Source: Ochrobactrum chromiisoli (lineage in GTDB: Bacteria > Pseudomonadota > Alphaproteobacteria > Rhizobiales > Rhizobiaceae). From it: a stretch of DNA of 64,000 bases. Below, in pieces: positions 8,941 to 17,286 of the stretch; the first letter of the stretch is position 1; every line of letters begins with the position of its first letter. The notes below the pieces were generated by a model. The model was not told the origin of the DNA. It worked only from the letters and a program-made list of their open reading frames with translations, and made no database searches. The stretch is from assembly GCF_026241335.1 (NCBI RefSeq), contig NZ_JAPHAV010000001.1, forward strand, positions 682,001-746,000, written 5' to 3'. A program made the position numbers and the translations under genes.

Positions 8941-10245
8941 ATGACCAAACTTCTCATCCGTGGCCGTGTGCTGAGTTTTCGCGACGAACCGCAAAGTCTG
9001 GATGATACTCAATCCTATCGCTATATCGACGATGGGGCTGTACTGGTTGAAAATGGCCGCATTGCGCGTTTAGGCGATTATGCCGATGTAATCGCTCAGG
9101 CAGGCAGCAACGTGCAGGTCGCCGACCATCGCCCGCATCTCATTCTACCGGGTTTCATCGATACGCATATTCACTATCCGCAGACGCAGGTTGTTGCATC
9201 CTATGCGGCCAATCTGCTCGAATGGCTCAACACTTATACATTCGTGGCAGAACAGAAATTCGCCGATGAGCAGCACGCGGAATTTATCGCTGAGCGCTTT
9301 CTGGACGAACTGATCCGCCATGGCACCACCACGGCCGTCGCCTATTGCTCGGTACACCCGCAGAGCGTCGATGCCTACTTCCGCGCGTCGCAGCATCGCA
9401 ATATGCGTATGCTTGGCGGCAAGGTGATGATGGATCGCAATGCGCCGTCAGCACTCTGTGATACCGCTCAATCGGGCTATGATGACAGCAAGCAACTGAT
9501 TGCCCGCTGGCATGGCAAGGACCGCCTTGATTATGTAATCACACCGCGCTTTGCGATTACCTCGACACCAGAGCAACTCGAAGCCAGTCAGGCGCTAGCC
9601 CGCGAACACCCTGAATGCTTCATCCAGACCCATCTTTCCGAAAACCACGAAGAGATCGAATTCACAAAATCGCTTTATCCAAATGCGCCGGATTATCTTG
9701 GCATCTACGAGCATTATGGTTTGCTGGGTGAGAAGACGTTGCTTGGCCATTCCATCCATCTCGAAGAACGCGAAGTGAAGGTGATGGCCGAGACTGGCTC
9801 GGTCGCAGTTTTCTGCCCGACCTCGAACCTGTTTCTCGGTTCCGGTCTCTTTGACCGTGATCGCCTGAAAGCATCGGGCGTGCACATGGCAGTGGCGACC
9901 GATGTGGGCGGCGGTACCAGTTTTTCGATGCTGCGCACGATGGACGAAGGCTACAAGGTTCTGCAATTGCGCGGTAATCGCCTCAATCCGTTCCAGTCAT
10001 TTTATATGATGACGCTCGGCAATGCCCGCGCGCTGTCGATGGAAGACAAGATCGGTACGCTCGACGAGGGTACAGAAGCCGATATTGTGGTGCTTGATTC
10101 ATCCGCCACATCGCCGATGCGCCTGCGCATGGCAGCGGGCGCAACGCTTGAGCAGGAGTTGTTCCTACTGCAAACACTGGGTGACGATCGCGCAATCGTC
10201 GAAACCTATGTGGCGGGTAAGCCGTTAAAGGCGGCACTTTCTTGA
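8941..10245 (+). CDS. guaD: Guanine deaminase
   Basis: A 434-residue amidohydrolase that deaminates guanine to xanthine, feeding XdhAB. The zinc ligands are visible: DTHIHYP (His76, His78), HLSENHEEI, GHSIHLEE and the late Asp in ATDVGGGTSFSML. The N-terminal composite domain begins TKLLIRGRVLSF, as in bacterial guanine deaminases of the AtzA/TrzN-like group. It directly follows puuD and appears to end the operon. The next 148 bases are AT-rich and precede an unrelated orphan gene. Confidence 0.94.
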   Translation: MTKLLIRGRVLSFRDEPQSLDDTQSYRYIDDGAVLVENGRIARLGDYADVIAQAGSNVQVADHRPHLILPGFIDTHIHYPQTQVVASYAANLLEWLNTYTFVAEQKFADEQHAEFIAERFLDELIRHGTTTAVAYCSVHPQSVDAYFRASQHRNMRMLGGKVMMDRNAPSALCDTAQSGYDDSKQLIARWHGKDRLDYVITPRFAITSTPEQLEASQALAREHPECFIQTHLSENHEEIEFTKSLYPNAPDYLGIYEHYGLLGEKTLLGHSIHLEEREVKVMAETGSVAVFCPTSNLFLGSGLFDRDRLKASGVHMAVATDVGGGTSFSMLRTMDEGYKVLQLRGNRLNPFQSFYMMTLGNARALSMEDKIGTLDEGTEADIVVLDSSATSPMRLRMAAGATLEQELFLLQTLGDDRAIVETYVAGKPLKAALS

Positions 10246-10393
10246 GTGTTTTTCGATGTCTGTAAACTGGAAGCTAATATATTTTATGGAGTAAATAAGT
10301 GTTATATAAATATTGTTCTTTTTAAAATCCCCATTTTTTCTATAATAAGAGGGCTTTTTTCATTGAAAAGCTATTGTTATAGGAAGAAAAATT

Positions 10394-10888
10394 ATGACAT
10401 ATATTGATAATATTAAAGAAAAAAACTTGTCTGATATTATGAGGGCTGCTGATGCGTTCCCCATGGACAAAATAGTAGAGAGATATGCAAAAGATAATAA
10501 TATCGATATAGATACGGCGCGAATGCATGAACGAGAATTGAAGCGGTTTTTGAGTTTAAGTATTGTGTGTAAAAGCCCAATTGGCATGCGCGGGCCGGTA
10601 GATGAATTATGGCATACTTTCATAACATTCACTGTTGAATATGAAAAATTTTGTAACCAGGTTGCTGGGCATTTTATTCATCATGTCCCAACAGATGAAA
10701 GTAGTTCGCCGGAAGCTATGCGTGAATCGGTTGCAGCATTCGATGAACTCTATGCCGATGTATTCGGTCATGAACCGCCAATCGAAGCTTGGCCCAAAAC
10801 TGAAGCCAAATGTAGCTCATGCACTGATTGTATTACTTGTCTCGTTAAAAAAGATCATACTAAAATTCTTGATCGCCATGTTGTGTAG
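10394..10888 (+). CDS. AT-rich orphan, glycine-rich-domain-protein-like (GRDP/DUF1399) protein
   Basis: A 164-residue soluble protein with AT-rich codon use unlike its neighbours (many AAA, AAT and ATA codons early in the gene). The central part, PVDELWHTFITFTVEYEKFC followed by a GHFIHHVPT segment, resembles the DxxWHxxixxxxxYxxxC...G..iHH pattern that I associate with GRDP-like proteins (PF07173, formerly DUF1399). The C-terminus carries a CSSCTDCITC cluster that could bind metal. No signal peptide or membrane helix is seen. It stands alone between guaD and palindromic repeats, which suggests horizontal acquisition. The function is unknown; the domain call is from memory and moderate only. 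Confidence 0.62.
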   Translation: MTYIDNIKEKNLSDIMRAADAFPMDKIVERYAKDNNIDIDTARMHERELKRFLSLSIVCKSPIGMRGPVDELWHTFITFTVEYEKFCNQVAGHFIHHVPTDESSSPEAMRESVAAFDELYADVFGHEPPIEAWPKTEAKCSSCTDCITCLVKKDHTKILDRHVV

Positions 10889-11192
10889 AGGATTTCCAGC
10901 AAAAGTGCGAAGCAGTTTTGCGTGGGATAATGCTTGAAAACAGACAGATAGAGCTTTTCCATTCATTTAATGGGTTCTGAGCCTAGATGCGTTTGCAACT
11001 TTTCTGTATTCTTGAGGTAGAAGGAAATATTGTAATTTTACATATCAGTTATATTTAGAGCGATTTGGGTTTCTTAAGCTCAAGTCGCTCTAGAGTGCGT
11101 TTCAATCTGATGGGGATCAGATCGATGCTCTAAATGTTGGTTTTAACGCGCATCTTTGTCCGAAAACCGTTTCACACTTTTCAGGATGCGTT
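10889..11192. repeat. Cluster of intergenic palindromic repeats
   Basis: This 304-base gap has no convincing gene. It holds three imperfect palindromes. At 10895-10930, TCCAGCAAAA pairs with TTTTGCGTGGGA. At 11057-11091, AGAGCGATTTG pairs with CAAGTCGCTCT. At 11149-11190, CGCATC...GATGCG surrounds CGAAAACCG and ACACTTTTC. The core GGATAATGCTTGAAAACA (10925-10942) recurs exactly at 48896-48913. The composition resembles short palindromic repeats scattered in Brucellaceae and other Hyphomicrobiales. The last palindrome ends three bases before the iclR stop codon and could also act as an mRNA end. Confidence 0.7.
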
Positions 11193-12011
11193 CTAAAGTT
11201 CCTCTGGCTTCTTACCACCCATCGCATGGGTCAGCTCATCCGCTGTTGCGCGGATAATCGGTCCGAGATATTCGAGCCTCTTCTTGGGCAGACGAACAGC
11301 GGGACCTGAAATGGAAATGCCTGCAATCGCCTCACCATATTCGTTGAAAATGGGGGCTGCGATGCAGCACATGCCGAGTGTATGTTCTTCATCATCAATC
11401 GACCAGCCGCGTGCCCGGATCACTTGAATGTCTTTGAGTAGCGCCGGTAACGTGTCGAGAGTGCCTTCGGTGAAGCGCTCAAGCGTTTTGCCAGAGAGCG
11501 TGCGTGCGATCTGCGTATCCGACCATGTGGACAGAACAGCCTTGCCAATGCCCGAGGCATGGATTGGTCCGCGACGACCCGGACGGAAAAAGGCACGCAT
11601 CGGTGCGTGGCTCTCTATCTGCGAAATGAACACAACGTCGCCGCCATCTTCGATGCCGATATTGGCCGTCTCGCCGCTCGCTTCCATCAGCTGTTTGAGA
11701 TATGGCCGCGCCAATGTTCCAAGCTTGCGGAAACGGCGAAAAGCATTGCCAATCTCGAAAGCCTTCACACCAATGGACCAGTCGCCGCTTTCCAAATCAT
11801 GCGAAACCATGCCGTGATTGGCGAGTGACGAGAGAAGCCGGTGCACGGTCGAAGGCGCCATCTGGCTCGCTTCCGCGAGGTCAGTCAGCGTTGAGCCGTC
11901 ATTTTCGGCAATAAGCGCCAGAAGCTTGAGGCTGCGATCCAGAACCTGAACAGACGAAGGTACAGCATTCTCCGCCGCCTTGCGGCCTCGCTTTGCTTTT
12001 GTCTGTTCCAT
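11193..12011 (-). CDS. IclR-family regulator, probably of glyoxylate carboligase genes
   Basis: A 272-residue IclR regulator. A basic N-terminal tail (KAKRGRKAAE) is followed by the winged helix at about 20-80 (SVQVLDRSLKLLALIAENDG, LTDLAEASQMAPSTVHRLLSSLANHG) and an effector domain at about 95-262 (GSTL, RPGRRGPIHASGIGKAVLST, HTLGMCCIAAPIFNEYGEAIAGIS). ATG 12011 follows a strong GGAGGCGG. It is divergent from gcl-hyi-glxR-ttuD, an arrangement like AllR/gcl in enteric bacteria. The ligand is probably glyoxylate or a related purine breakdown product; this is inference. Confidence 0.9.
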   Translation of the reverse strand: MEQTKAKRGRKAAENAVPSSVQVLDRSLKLLALIAENDGSTLTDLAEASQMAPSTVHRLLSSLANHGMVSHDLESGDWSIGVKAFEIGNAFRRFRKLGTLARPYLKQLMEASGETANIGIEDGGDVVFISQIESHAPMRAFFRPGRRGPIHASGIGKAVLSTWSDTQIARTLSGKTLERFTEGTLDTLPALLKDIQVIRARGWSIDDEEHTLGMCCIAAPIFNEYGEAIAGISISGPAVRLPKKRLEYLGPIIRATADELTHAMGGKKPEEL

Positions 12012-12115
12012 GAGCCGCCTCCGATTCCTTGTTTTTCATCACTACCTTATCCGCGTGAACCGCGAAAGTGTGTGGCGATTATCTCCATTCCGTTGAAAAT
12101 CTTTATTTCCGTACA

Positions 12116-12132
12116 ATGGTATTAATTTCCAT
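12116..12132. promoter_or_regulatory. Candidate IclR operator, copy 1
   Basis: ATGGTATTAATTTCCAT, an inverted repeat of ATGG and CCAT arms. It matches a second site at 12154-12170 in length, arms and right half (TTCCAT). It lies in the iclR-gcl divergent region, 38 bp before the second copy. Confidence 0.5.
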
Positions 12133-12153
12133 TTTTACATATAGCATCGCTAA

Positions 12154-12170
12154 ATGGATATATATTCCAT
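12154..12170. promoter_or_regulatory. Candidate IclR operator, copy 2
   Basis: ATGGATATATATTCCAT, with ATGGA and TCCAT arms and a 7-base AT spacer. It ends directly at the gcl ribosome binding site (AGGAGGAAGC, 12171-12180), so a repressor bound here would block early transcription of gcl. Confidence 0.5.
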
Positions 12171-12184
12171 AGGAGGAAGCCGTC

Positions 12185-13969
12185 ATGGCCAGAATGCGCG
12201 CAGTCGATGCAGCCATACTTGTGCTGGAAAAAGAGGGGGTCAATTGCGCCTTCGGTGTACCGGGCGCTGCGATCAATCCATTTTATTCGGCCATGAAGGC
12301 ACGGGGTTCTATCCGTCACATTCTTGCGCGCCATGTTGAAGGCGCTTCGCACATGGCTGAAGGCTATACCCGCGCTCAACACGGCAATATTGGCTTGTGT
12401 ATCGGTACTTCCGGTCCCGCCGGCACCGATATGATCACCGGCCTCTACTCGGCTTCTGCCGATTCCATTCCAATCCTCTGCGTTACAGGCCAAGCCCCCC
12501 GTGCACGCCTCGACAAAGAGGATTTTCAGGCAGTCGATATCGCCAGGATCGCAGCCCCCGTTACCAAATGGGCGGTTACGGTTATGGAGCCGGCACTGGT
12601 GCCTTTTGTTTTCCAGAAGGCATTTCATATCATGAAGTCGGGTCGTCCCGGCCCGGTGCTGATCGATCTGCCGATCGATGTCCAACTCGCTGAAATCGAG
12701 TTTGACATCGATACTTATCAGCCGCTGGAGACATACAAGCCAGCGGCAACCCGCGCACAGGCCGAAAAGGCCATTGCTATGCTCAACGATGCGGAACGCC
12801 CGCTGATTGTTGCAGGTGGTGGCATTATCAATGCGGGAGCCTCCGATCTTCTGGTTGAATTTGCTGAAATCACCGGCATTCCGGTTATCCCGACCCTTAT
12901 GGGCTGGGGCGTTATTCCCGATGATCATCGCCTGATGGCAGGCATGTGCGGCCTGCAAACATCCCACCGCTATGGCAATGCCACGCTTCTGGCCTCCGAC
13001 ATGGTGATCGGCATCGGCAATCGCTGGGCGAACCGCCATACCGGCAATGTCGATACCTATAAAAAGGATCGCAAGTTTATCCATGTTGATATTGAACCAA
13101 CGCAGATCGGTCGTGTTTTTGCACCCGATTTTGGCATTGTTTCAGATGCGGGCAAGGCGCTCAAACTGCTGCTTGATGTTGCGACCGAATGGAAAACCGC
13201 AGGCAAGCTGCGCGACTGGTCCCAATGGGCGCAGGAATGCGGCGAACGCAAGAAGACCATGCTGCGCAAGACACATTTTGATCAGACACCATTAAAACCA
13301 CAGCGCGTTTATGAAGAGATGAACAAGGCGTTTGGCCGTGACACCTGTTATGTCACGACTATTGGACTGAGCCAGATTGCCGGTGCGCAGTTTCTGCATG
13401 TCTATCGCCCGCGCAACTGGATCAATTGCGGTCAGGCAGGCCCCTTGGGCTGGACTTTGCCAGCGGCACTTGGGGTTCGCGCCGCCGATCCTGATCGTCC
13501 GATTGTTGCGCTGTCCGGCGATTATGATTTCCAGTTTATGATTGAGGAACTGGCAGTCGGCGCACAGCATAAGCTGCCCTATATTCATGTGGTCGTGAAC
13601 AATTCTTATCTCGGCCTGATCCGTCAGGCACAGCGCGGCTTTAATATGGATTTCGAGGTCAGCTTAGCGTTTGATAACATTAATGCATCGGGTGACGCAG
13701 AAAAGGGTTACGGCGTTGATCATGTGGCGGTTGCCGAAGGTCTTGGCTGTAAGGCCATCCGCGTTCGAAGCCCAAACCAGTTTGCGGAAGGATTTGAGCA
13801 GGCAAAAGCGCTGATGAACGAGCATCAGGTGCCGGTTGTTCTGGAATTCATCCTTGAGCGTGTTACCAATATTTCCATGGGAGCCGACATCGATCAGGTG
13901 GTCGAGTTCGAGGAGTTGGCCGAGCGCGGCGAAGATGCACCGACTGCGATTGCGGCTTTATTAGATTAG
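12185..13969 (+). CDS. gcl: Glyoxylate carboligase (tartronate-semialdehyde synthase)
   Basis: A 594-residue thiamine-diphosphate enzyme that condenses two glyoxylates to tartronate semialdehyde and CO2. The three ThDP domains are clear: N-terminal [12 protein letters not shown] and [15 protein letters not shown], a central Rossmann-like domain ([16 protein letters not shown]), and a C-terminal ThDP site with [15 protein letters not shown] and [12 protein letters not shown]. Residue 51 is Val where other ThDP enzymes have the catalytic Glu, which is the known hallmark of Gcl. AGGAGG precedes ATG 12185. It is first in a four-gene operon and is divergent from the IclR gene. Confidence 0.97.
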   Translation: MARMRAVDAAILVLEKEGVNCAFGVPGAAINPFYSAMKARGSIRHILARHVEGASHMAEGYTRAQHGNIGLCIGTSGPAGTDMITGLYSASADSIPILCVTGQAPRARLDKEDFQAVDIARIAAPVTKWAVTVMEPALVPFVFQKAFHIMKSGRPGPVLIDLPIDVQLAEIEFDIDTYQPLETYKPAATRAQAEKAIAMLNDAERPLIVAGGGIINAGASDLLVEFAEITGIPVIPTLMGWGVIPDDHRLMAGMCGLQTSHRYGNATLLASDMVIGIGNRWANRHTGNVDTYKKDRKFIHVDIEPTQIGRVFAPDFGIVSDAGKALKLLLDVATEWKTAGKLRDWSQWAQECGERKKTMLRKTHFDQTPLKPQRVYEEMNKAFGRDTCYVTTIGLSQIAGAQFLHVYRPRNWINCGQAGPLGWTLPAALGVRAADPDRPIVALSGDYDFQFMIEELAVGAQHKLPYIHVVVNNSYLGLIRQAQRGFNMDFEVSLAFDNINASGDAEKGYGVDHVAVAEGLGCKAIRVRSPNQFAEGFEQAKALMNEHQVPVVLEFILERVTNISMGADIDQVVEFEELAERGEDAPTAIAALLD

Positions 13970-13987
13970 ATTGAGAGGGAGGCGGAA

Positions 13988-14782
13988 ATGCCAAGATTTG
14001 CAGCCAATCTGACTATGCTTTTCAATGAAGTGCCCTTCATGGATCGCTTCGCGCTGGCAGCCAAAGCCGGTTTCACAGGGGTGGAATATCTCTTTCCCTA
14101 TGACTTCAACCGCCATGAGCTGAAAGCAGCGCTTGATCGTCATAATTTGGCGCAGGTTCTGCATAATCTTCCGGCTGGTAACTGGGCTGGTGGCGAGCGC
14201 GGAATAGCGGTTCTGCCGGATCGGGTCGATGAGTTCCGCCGCGGCGTTGCCGATGCGGTTGATTATGCGACAGCGCTCAACTGCTCGCAGGTCAATTGCC
14301 TTGCAGGACTTGCACCGCAGGGCGTCGATCCGGATGCATTGCGCGCAACCTTTGTAAGCAATCTGCGGCTTGCAGCAAGAGAACTTGGCAAGCACGGCAT
14401 TCGCCTGCTGATCGAACCGATCAATCATTATGATATGCCGGGCTTCTACCTCAACACAGTTGAGCAGGCGGTGTCGATCATTGATGAAGTGGGCAGCAAC
14501 AATCTGTTCATTCAGTATGATCTTTATCATCAGCAGCGCACGCGCGGTGAACTGATCGCGACTTACGAGCGCTACAAACCGCTGATCGCTCATATCCAGC
14601 TTGCCGATAATCCGGGTCGTAACGAACCGGGCACAGGTGAAATCAACTTTTCCTATGTGTTCGAGGCGCTGAAAGCGGCTGGCTACAAGGGCTGGATCGG
14701 CTGCGAATACAAGCCGAAGACCACAACTGAGGAAGGTCTTGGCTGGTTCAAACAGGATGAAACCGAACGGCTTAGAGCATAG
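13988..14782 (+). CDS. hyi: Hydroxypyruvate isomerase
   Basis: A 264-residue TIM-barrel protein of the xylose-isomerase-like family. Hyi interconverts hydroxypyruvate and tartronate semialdehyde. Signatures are MPRFAANLTMLFNEVPFMDR at the start, GFTGVEYLFPY, LLIEPINHYDMPGFYLN with the metal-binding Glu, QYDLYHQQ and IGCEYKPKTTTEEGLGW at the end. It lies 18 bases after gcl with GAGAGGGAGGCGG in between as ribosome binding site, and 11 bases before glxR. Confidence 0.95.
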   Translation: MPRFAANLTMLFNEVPFMDRFALAAKAGFTGVEYLFPYDFNRHELKAALDRHNLAQVLHNLPAGNWAGGERGIAVLPDRVDEFRRGVADAVDYATALNCSQVNCLAGLAPQGVDPDALRATFVSNLRLAARELGKHGIRLLIEPINHYDMPGFYLNTVEQAVSIIDEVGSNNLFIQYDLYHQQRTRGELIATYERYKPLIAHIQLADNPGRNEPGTGEINFSYVFEALKAAGYKGWIGCEYKPKTTTEEGLGWFKQDETERLRA

Positions 14783-14793
14783 GGAGATTTGAT

Positions 14794-15678
14794 ATGGCTA
14801 AAATCGGCTTCATCGGACTGGGCATTATGGGCAAGCCAATGGCGCAGCATTTGCAAAATGCGGGCCATCAGCTTTTCACTTCAAAACATTCAAAGCCGCC
14901 GCACAAGGACTTGCTGGGTGCAGGATTGAGCGTGCTCGACACTCCAAAAGCAGTCGCCGCCGAATGCGAAACCATCATTCTCATGTTGCCCGATACGCCA
15001 CAGGTGGCGGATGTCCTGTTCAGCGAAAACGGCGTTGCGGAAGGTTTGAGCCAAGGCAAAACACTCATTGATATGAGCTCAATCTCGCCGATTGAAACCA
15101 AGGAATTTGCAAAAAAGGTTAGGGAAACGGGTGCGGAATATATCGATGCGCCGGTATCGGGTGGCGAAGTCGGCGCGAAAAATGCCAGCCTTTCCATCAT
15201 GGCAGGCGGTGCGCAGGATGCTTTTGACCAGGCATTGCCGCTGTTGAAGCTCATGGGCAAAAACATCACGCTTGTTGGTGATTGCGGCGACGGCCAGACG
15301 ACTAAAGTTGCCAACCAGATTATCGTTGCGCTCAATATTGAAGCCGTGGCGGAAGCGCTGGTCTTCGCATCCAAAGCGGGGGCCGATCCGGCCAAGGTTC
15401 GTGAGGCGCTGATGGGCGGCTTTGCGTCATCGCGTATTCTGGAAGTGCATGGCGAGCGCATGATCAAGCGCACTTTCGACCCGGGTTTCCGCATTTCGCT
15501 GCACCAGAAGGATTTGAATCTGGCTTTGCAGGGCGCGAAGGCTTTGGGTGTTTCGCTGCCAAATACCGCAACGGCACAGGAATTGTTTAATTCCTGCGCA
15601 GCGCATGGCGATGATGGGCTGGACCATTCGGGACTGGTGCGCGCGCTCGAACGCATGGCCAATCATGATGTTGCGTGA
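14794..15678 (+). CDS. glxR: 2-hydroxy-3-oxopropionate (tartronate semialdehyde) reductase
   Basis: A 294-residue beta-hydroxyacid dehydrogenase that reduces tartronate semialdehyde to D-glycerate with NAD(P)H. It has the N-terminal Rossmann motif GFIGLGIMGKPMAQHL, the substrate-binding DAPVSGGEVGAKNASLSIM, the catalytic-Lys segment GDCGDGQTTKVANQIIVALN, and FRISLHQKDLNLAL in the helical C-terminal domain. The length is typical. It is embedded in the gcl operon, which supports this substrate over 3-hydroxyisobutyrate. Confidence 0.95.
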   Translation: MAKIGFIGLGIMGKPMAQHLQNAGHQLFTSKHSKPPHKDLLGAGLSVLDTPKAVAAECETIILMLPDTPQVADVLFSENGVAEGLSQGKTLIDMSSISPIETKEFAKKVRETGAEYIDAPVSGGEVGAKNASLSIMAGGAQDAFDQALPLLKLMGKNITLVGDCGDGQTTKVANQIIVALNIEAVAEALVFASKAGADPAKVREALMGGFASSRILEVHGERMIKRTFDPGFRISLHQKDLNLALQGAKALGVSLPNTATAQELFNSCAAHGDDGLDHSGLVRALERMANHDVA

Positions 15679-15738
15679 TTGATTTTCTCTCAGTGGCAGG
15701 AAATAGTGCGCCCAAACAACAATAATATTGGGAATCTG

Positions 15739-17034
15739 ATGACTGTCATCACCGATCCGAAGAAGTTTCTGACAAGCCTGTTTGATGCAGCAGTTGCGGC
15801 TGCTGATCCTGAGCTGGTGATCCGTGCCAATCTGCCTGCCAAGCCCAAGGGCCGGACAATTGTGATTGGTGCAGGCAAAGGCTCGGCACAGATGGCAGCG
15901 GCCTTTGAGCGCGCATGGGCCGAACGGCATGCGGGTGAGGACGCACCAATCGAAGGCATTGTCGTCACGCGCTACGGTTATGGCACGCCCTGCAACACCA
16001 TTGAGATCATCGAAGCATCACATCCGGTGCCCGATGATGCCGGGCTTGTGGCCTCAAAACGACTGTTCGACGCCGTTTCCAATCTCACTGAAGATGATCT
16101 TGTCGTCGCGCTTATTTCCGGTGGAGGCTCGGCTTTGCTGCCATCGCCGCCGGAGGGGCTGACCCTTGAAGATGAAATCGCGGTCAACAAAGCGCTGCTG
16201 GCGTCTGGTGCGCCGATCTCGGCTATGAATGCGGTGCGAAAGCATCTTTCGACCATCAAGGGCGGAAGGCTGGCAGCCGCAGCACATCCGGCAAAAGTCT
16301 TCTCGCTGGTGGTGTCCGATATTCCCGGTGACAACCCTGCCTTTGTCGCATCCGGCCCGACGGTGCCTGACGCAACGTCTCGCGATGATGCGCTCAAAAT
16401 CATTGGACGCTACAAGCTTGAATTGCCCGATGCCGTGCTTGCGCATATCAAAAGCGAGAAGGCGCATGCACCAAAGCCTGATGATAAAATCTTCGCGAAC
16501 AACGAAATACGTGTGATCGCCTCCGCTGCCGTTTCGCTGGAAGCAGCTGTCAAAGAAGCCGAGCGTCATTGCGTTGAGGCGGTGATCCTTTCGGATTCAA
16601 TGGAAGGCGAAGCGCGCGAAGTCGCCCATGTTCATGCAGCCATTGCGCGTGAAGTGGCGGATCGTGATCGCCCGTTTAAAAAGCCGGTTGTTTTGCTGTC
16701 CGGTGGCGAAACCACCGTCACCATCCGCGCCAAAGGCGGCAAGGGTGGCCGCAACAGCGAATTTCTGTTGTCCTTTGCGCTCGATATTGATGGCTATAAC
16801 AACATTCACGCACTGGCGGCAGATACGGACGGCATTGATGGCTCGGAAGATAATGCCGGTGCTTTTGCCGATGGCACAACTGTTTCGCGGCTGCAAAAGG
16901 CTGGCGAGGACGGTGCAGCGCGGTTGAATGCCAATGATGCGTGGAGTGCATTTGACGCGATTGATGATCTGTTTATCCCGGGGCCGACCGGCACCAATGT
17001 CAATGATCTCAGAGCCGTTCTCATAACAGAATAA
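15739..17034 (+). CDS. ttuD: Glycerate 2-kinase, MOFRL family
   Basis: A 431-residue protein of the MOFRL/TtuD family, often named hydroxypyruvate reductase but biochemically a glycerate 2-kinase in many cases; it would make 2-phosphoglycerate from the GlxR product. Visible motifs are IVIGAGKGSAQMAAAFE, LISGGGSALLPSPP, SGGETTVTIRAKGGKGGRN and DGIDGSEDNAGAF, and it ends with the typical FIPGPTGTNVNDLRAVLI. ATG 15739 is chosen; an in-frame TTG at 15679 directly after the glxR stop is less likely, though the upstream signal is weak for both. It closes the operon. Confidence 0.92.
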   Translation: MTVITDPKKFLTSLFDAAVAAADPELVIRANLPAKPKGRTIVIGAGKGSAQMAAAFERAWAERHAGEDAPIEGIVVTRYGYGTPCNTIEIIEASHPVPDDAGLVASKRLFDAVSNLTEDDLVVALISGGGSALLPSPPEGLTLEDEIAVNKALLASGAPISAMNAVRKHLSTIKGGRLAAAAHPAKVFSLVVSDIPGDNPAFVASGPTVPDATSRDDALKIIGRYKLELPDAVLAHIKSEKAHAPKPDDKIFANNEIRVIASAAVSLEAAVKEAERHCVEAVILSDSMEGEAREVAHVHAAIAREVADRDRPFKKPVVLLSGGETTVTIRAKGGKGGRNSEFLLSFALDIDGYNNIHALAADTDGIDGSEDNAGAFADGTTVSRLQKAGEDGAARLNANDAWSAFDAIDDLFIPGPTGTNVNDLRAVLITE

Positions 17035-17080
17035 GATGAGATTGCAGCGTGTCATCACGCTGGGGGGGGGAGGGGTGTAT

Positions 17081-17128
17081 TGTTATAACGATTCAGACCG
17101 ACATTCGCGATTCTGTTATAACGATTCA
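17081..17128. repeat. 15-bp direct repeat duplicating the ccoS 3' end
   Basis: TGTTATAACGATTCA occurs exactly at 17081-17095 and 17114-17128, 33 bp apart. The second copy contains the last three codons and stop of ccoS, read on the minus strand, so the first looks like a small duplication of that end. A run of nine G residues lies nearby at 17062-17070. Confidence 0.8.
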
Positions 17129-17286
17129 TCTTTCTTGGCGGGCACCTGATCATCGTCGATAAGAATGCGGTTTGCTGCGCCGTCAAGGTCTTCATACTGG
17201 CCATTTTTGAGCGACCATAGAAAACCAGCAAGGCCCATCGCGCCCAAAAAAAGCGCGATGGGAATGAGAAAAAGAAGTCCGCTCAT
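17116..17286 (-). CDS. ccoS: cbb3 oxidase maturation protein CcoS
   Basis: A 56-residue protein beginning MSGLLFLIPIALFLGAMGLA, with one membrane helix and then the family pattern FLWSLKNGQYEDLDGAANRI. CcoS is needed for cofactor insertion into cbb3-type cytochrome oxidase. ATG 17286 overlaps the ccoI stop by four bases (ATGA), which indicates translational coupling. It is the last gene of the ccoGHIS set. Its last codons are repeated just downstream (see the direct repeat). Confidence 0.93.
   Translation of the reverse strand: MSGLLFLIPIALFLGAMGLAGFLWSLKNGQYEDLDGAANRILIDDDQVPAKKDESL

Noticed and set aside
10246..11192. An insertion sequence or prophage remnant around the AT-rich orphan.
   Set aside because: No transposase or integrase fragment, terminal inverted repeats or tRNA target is visible; only short palindromes are present.
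12122..13084. A 320-codon frame antisense to gcl and reaching into the operator region.
   Set aside because: It is opposite the ThDP-binding N-terminus of a certain gene and has no protein-family features.
17046..17061. AGCGTG-TCAT-CACGCT hairpin after ttuD as a terminator.
   Set aside because: It is followed by a G run on the plus strand and preceded by that run on the minus strand, with no T tract, so it does not look like a Rho-independent terminator.
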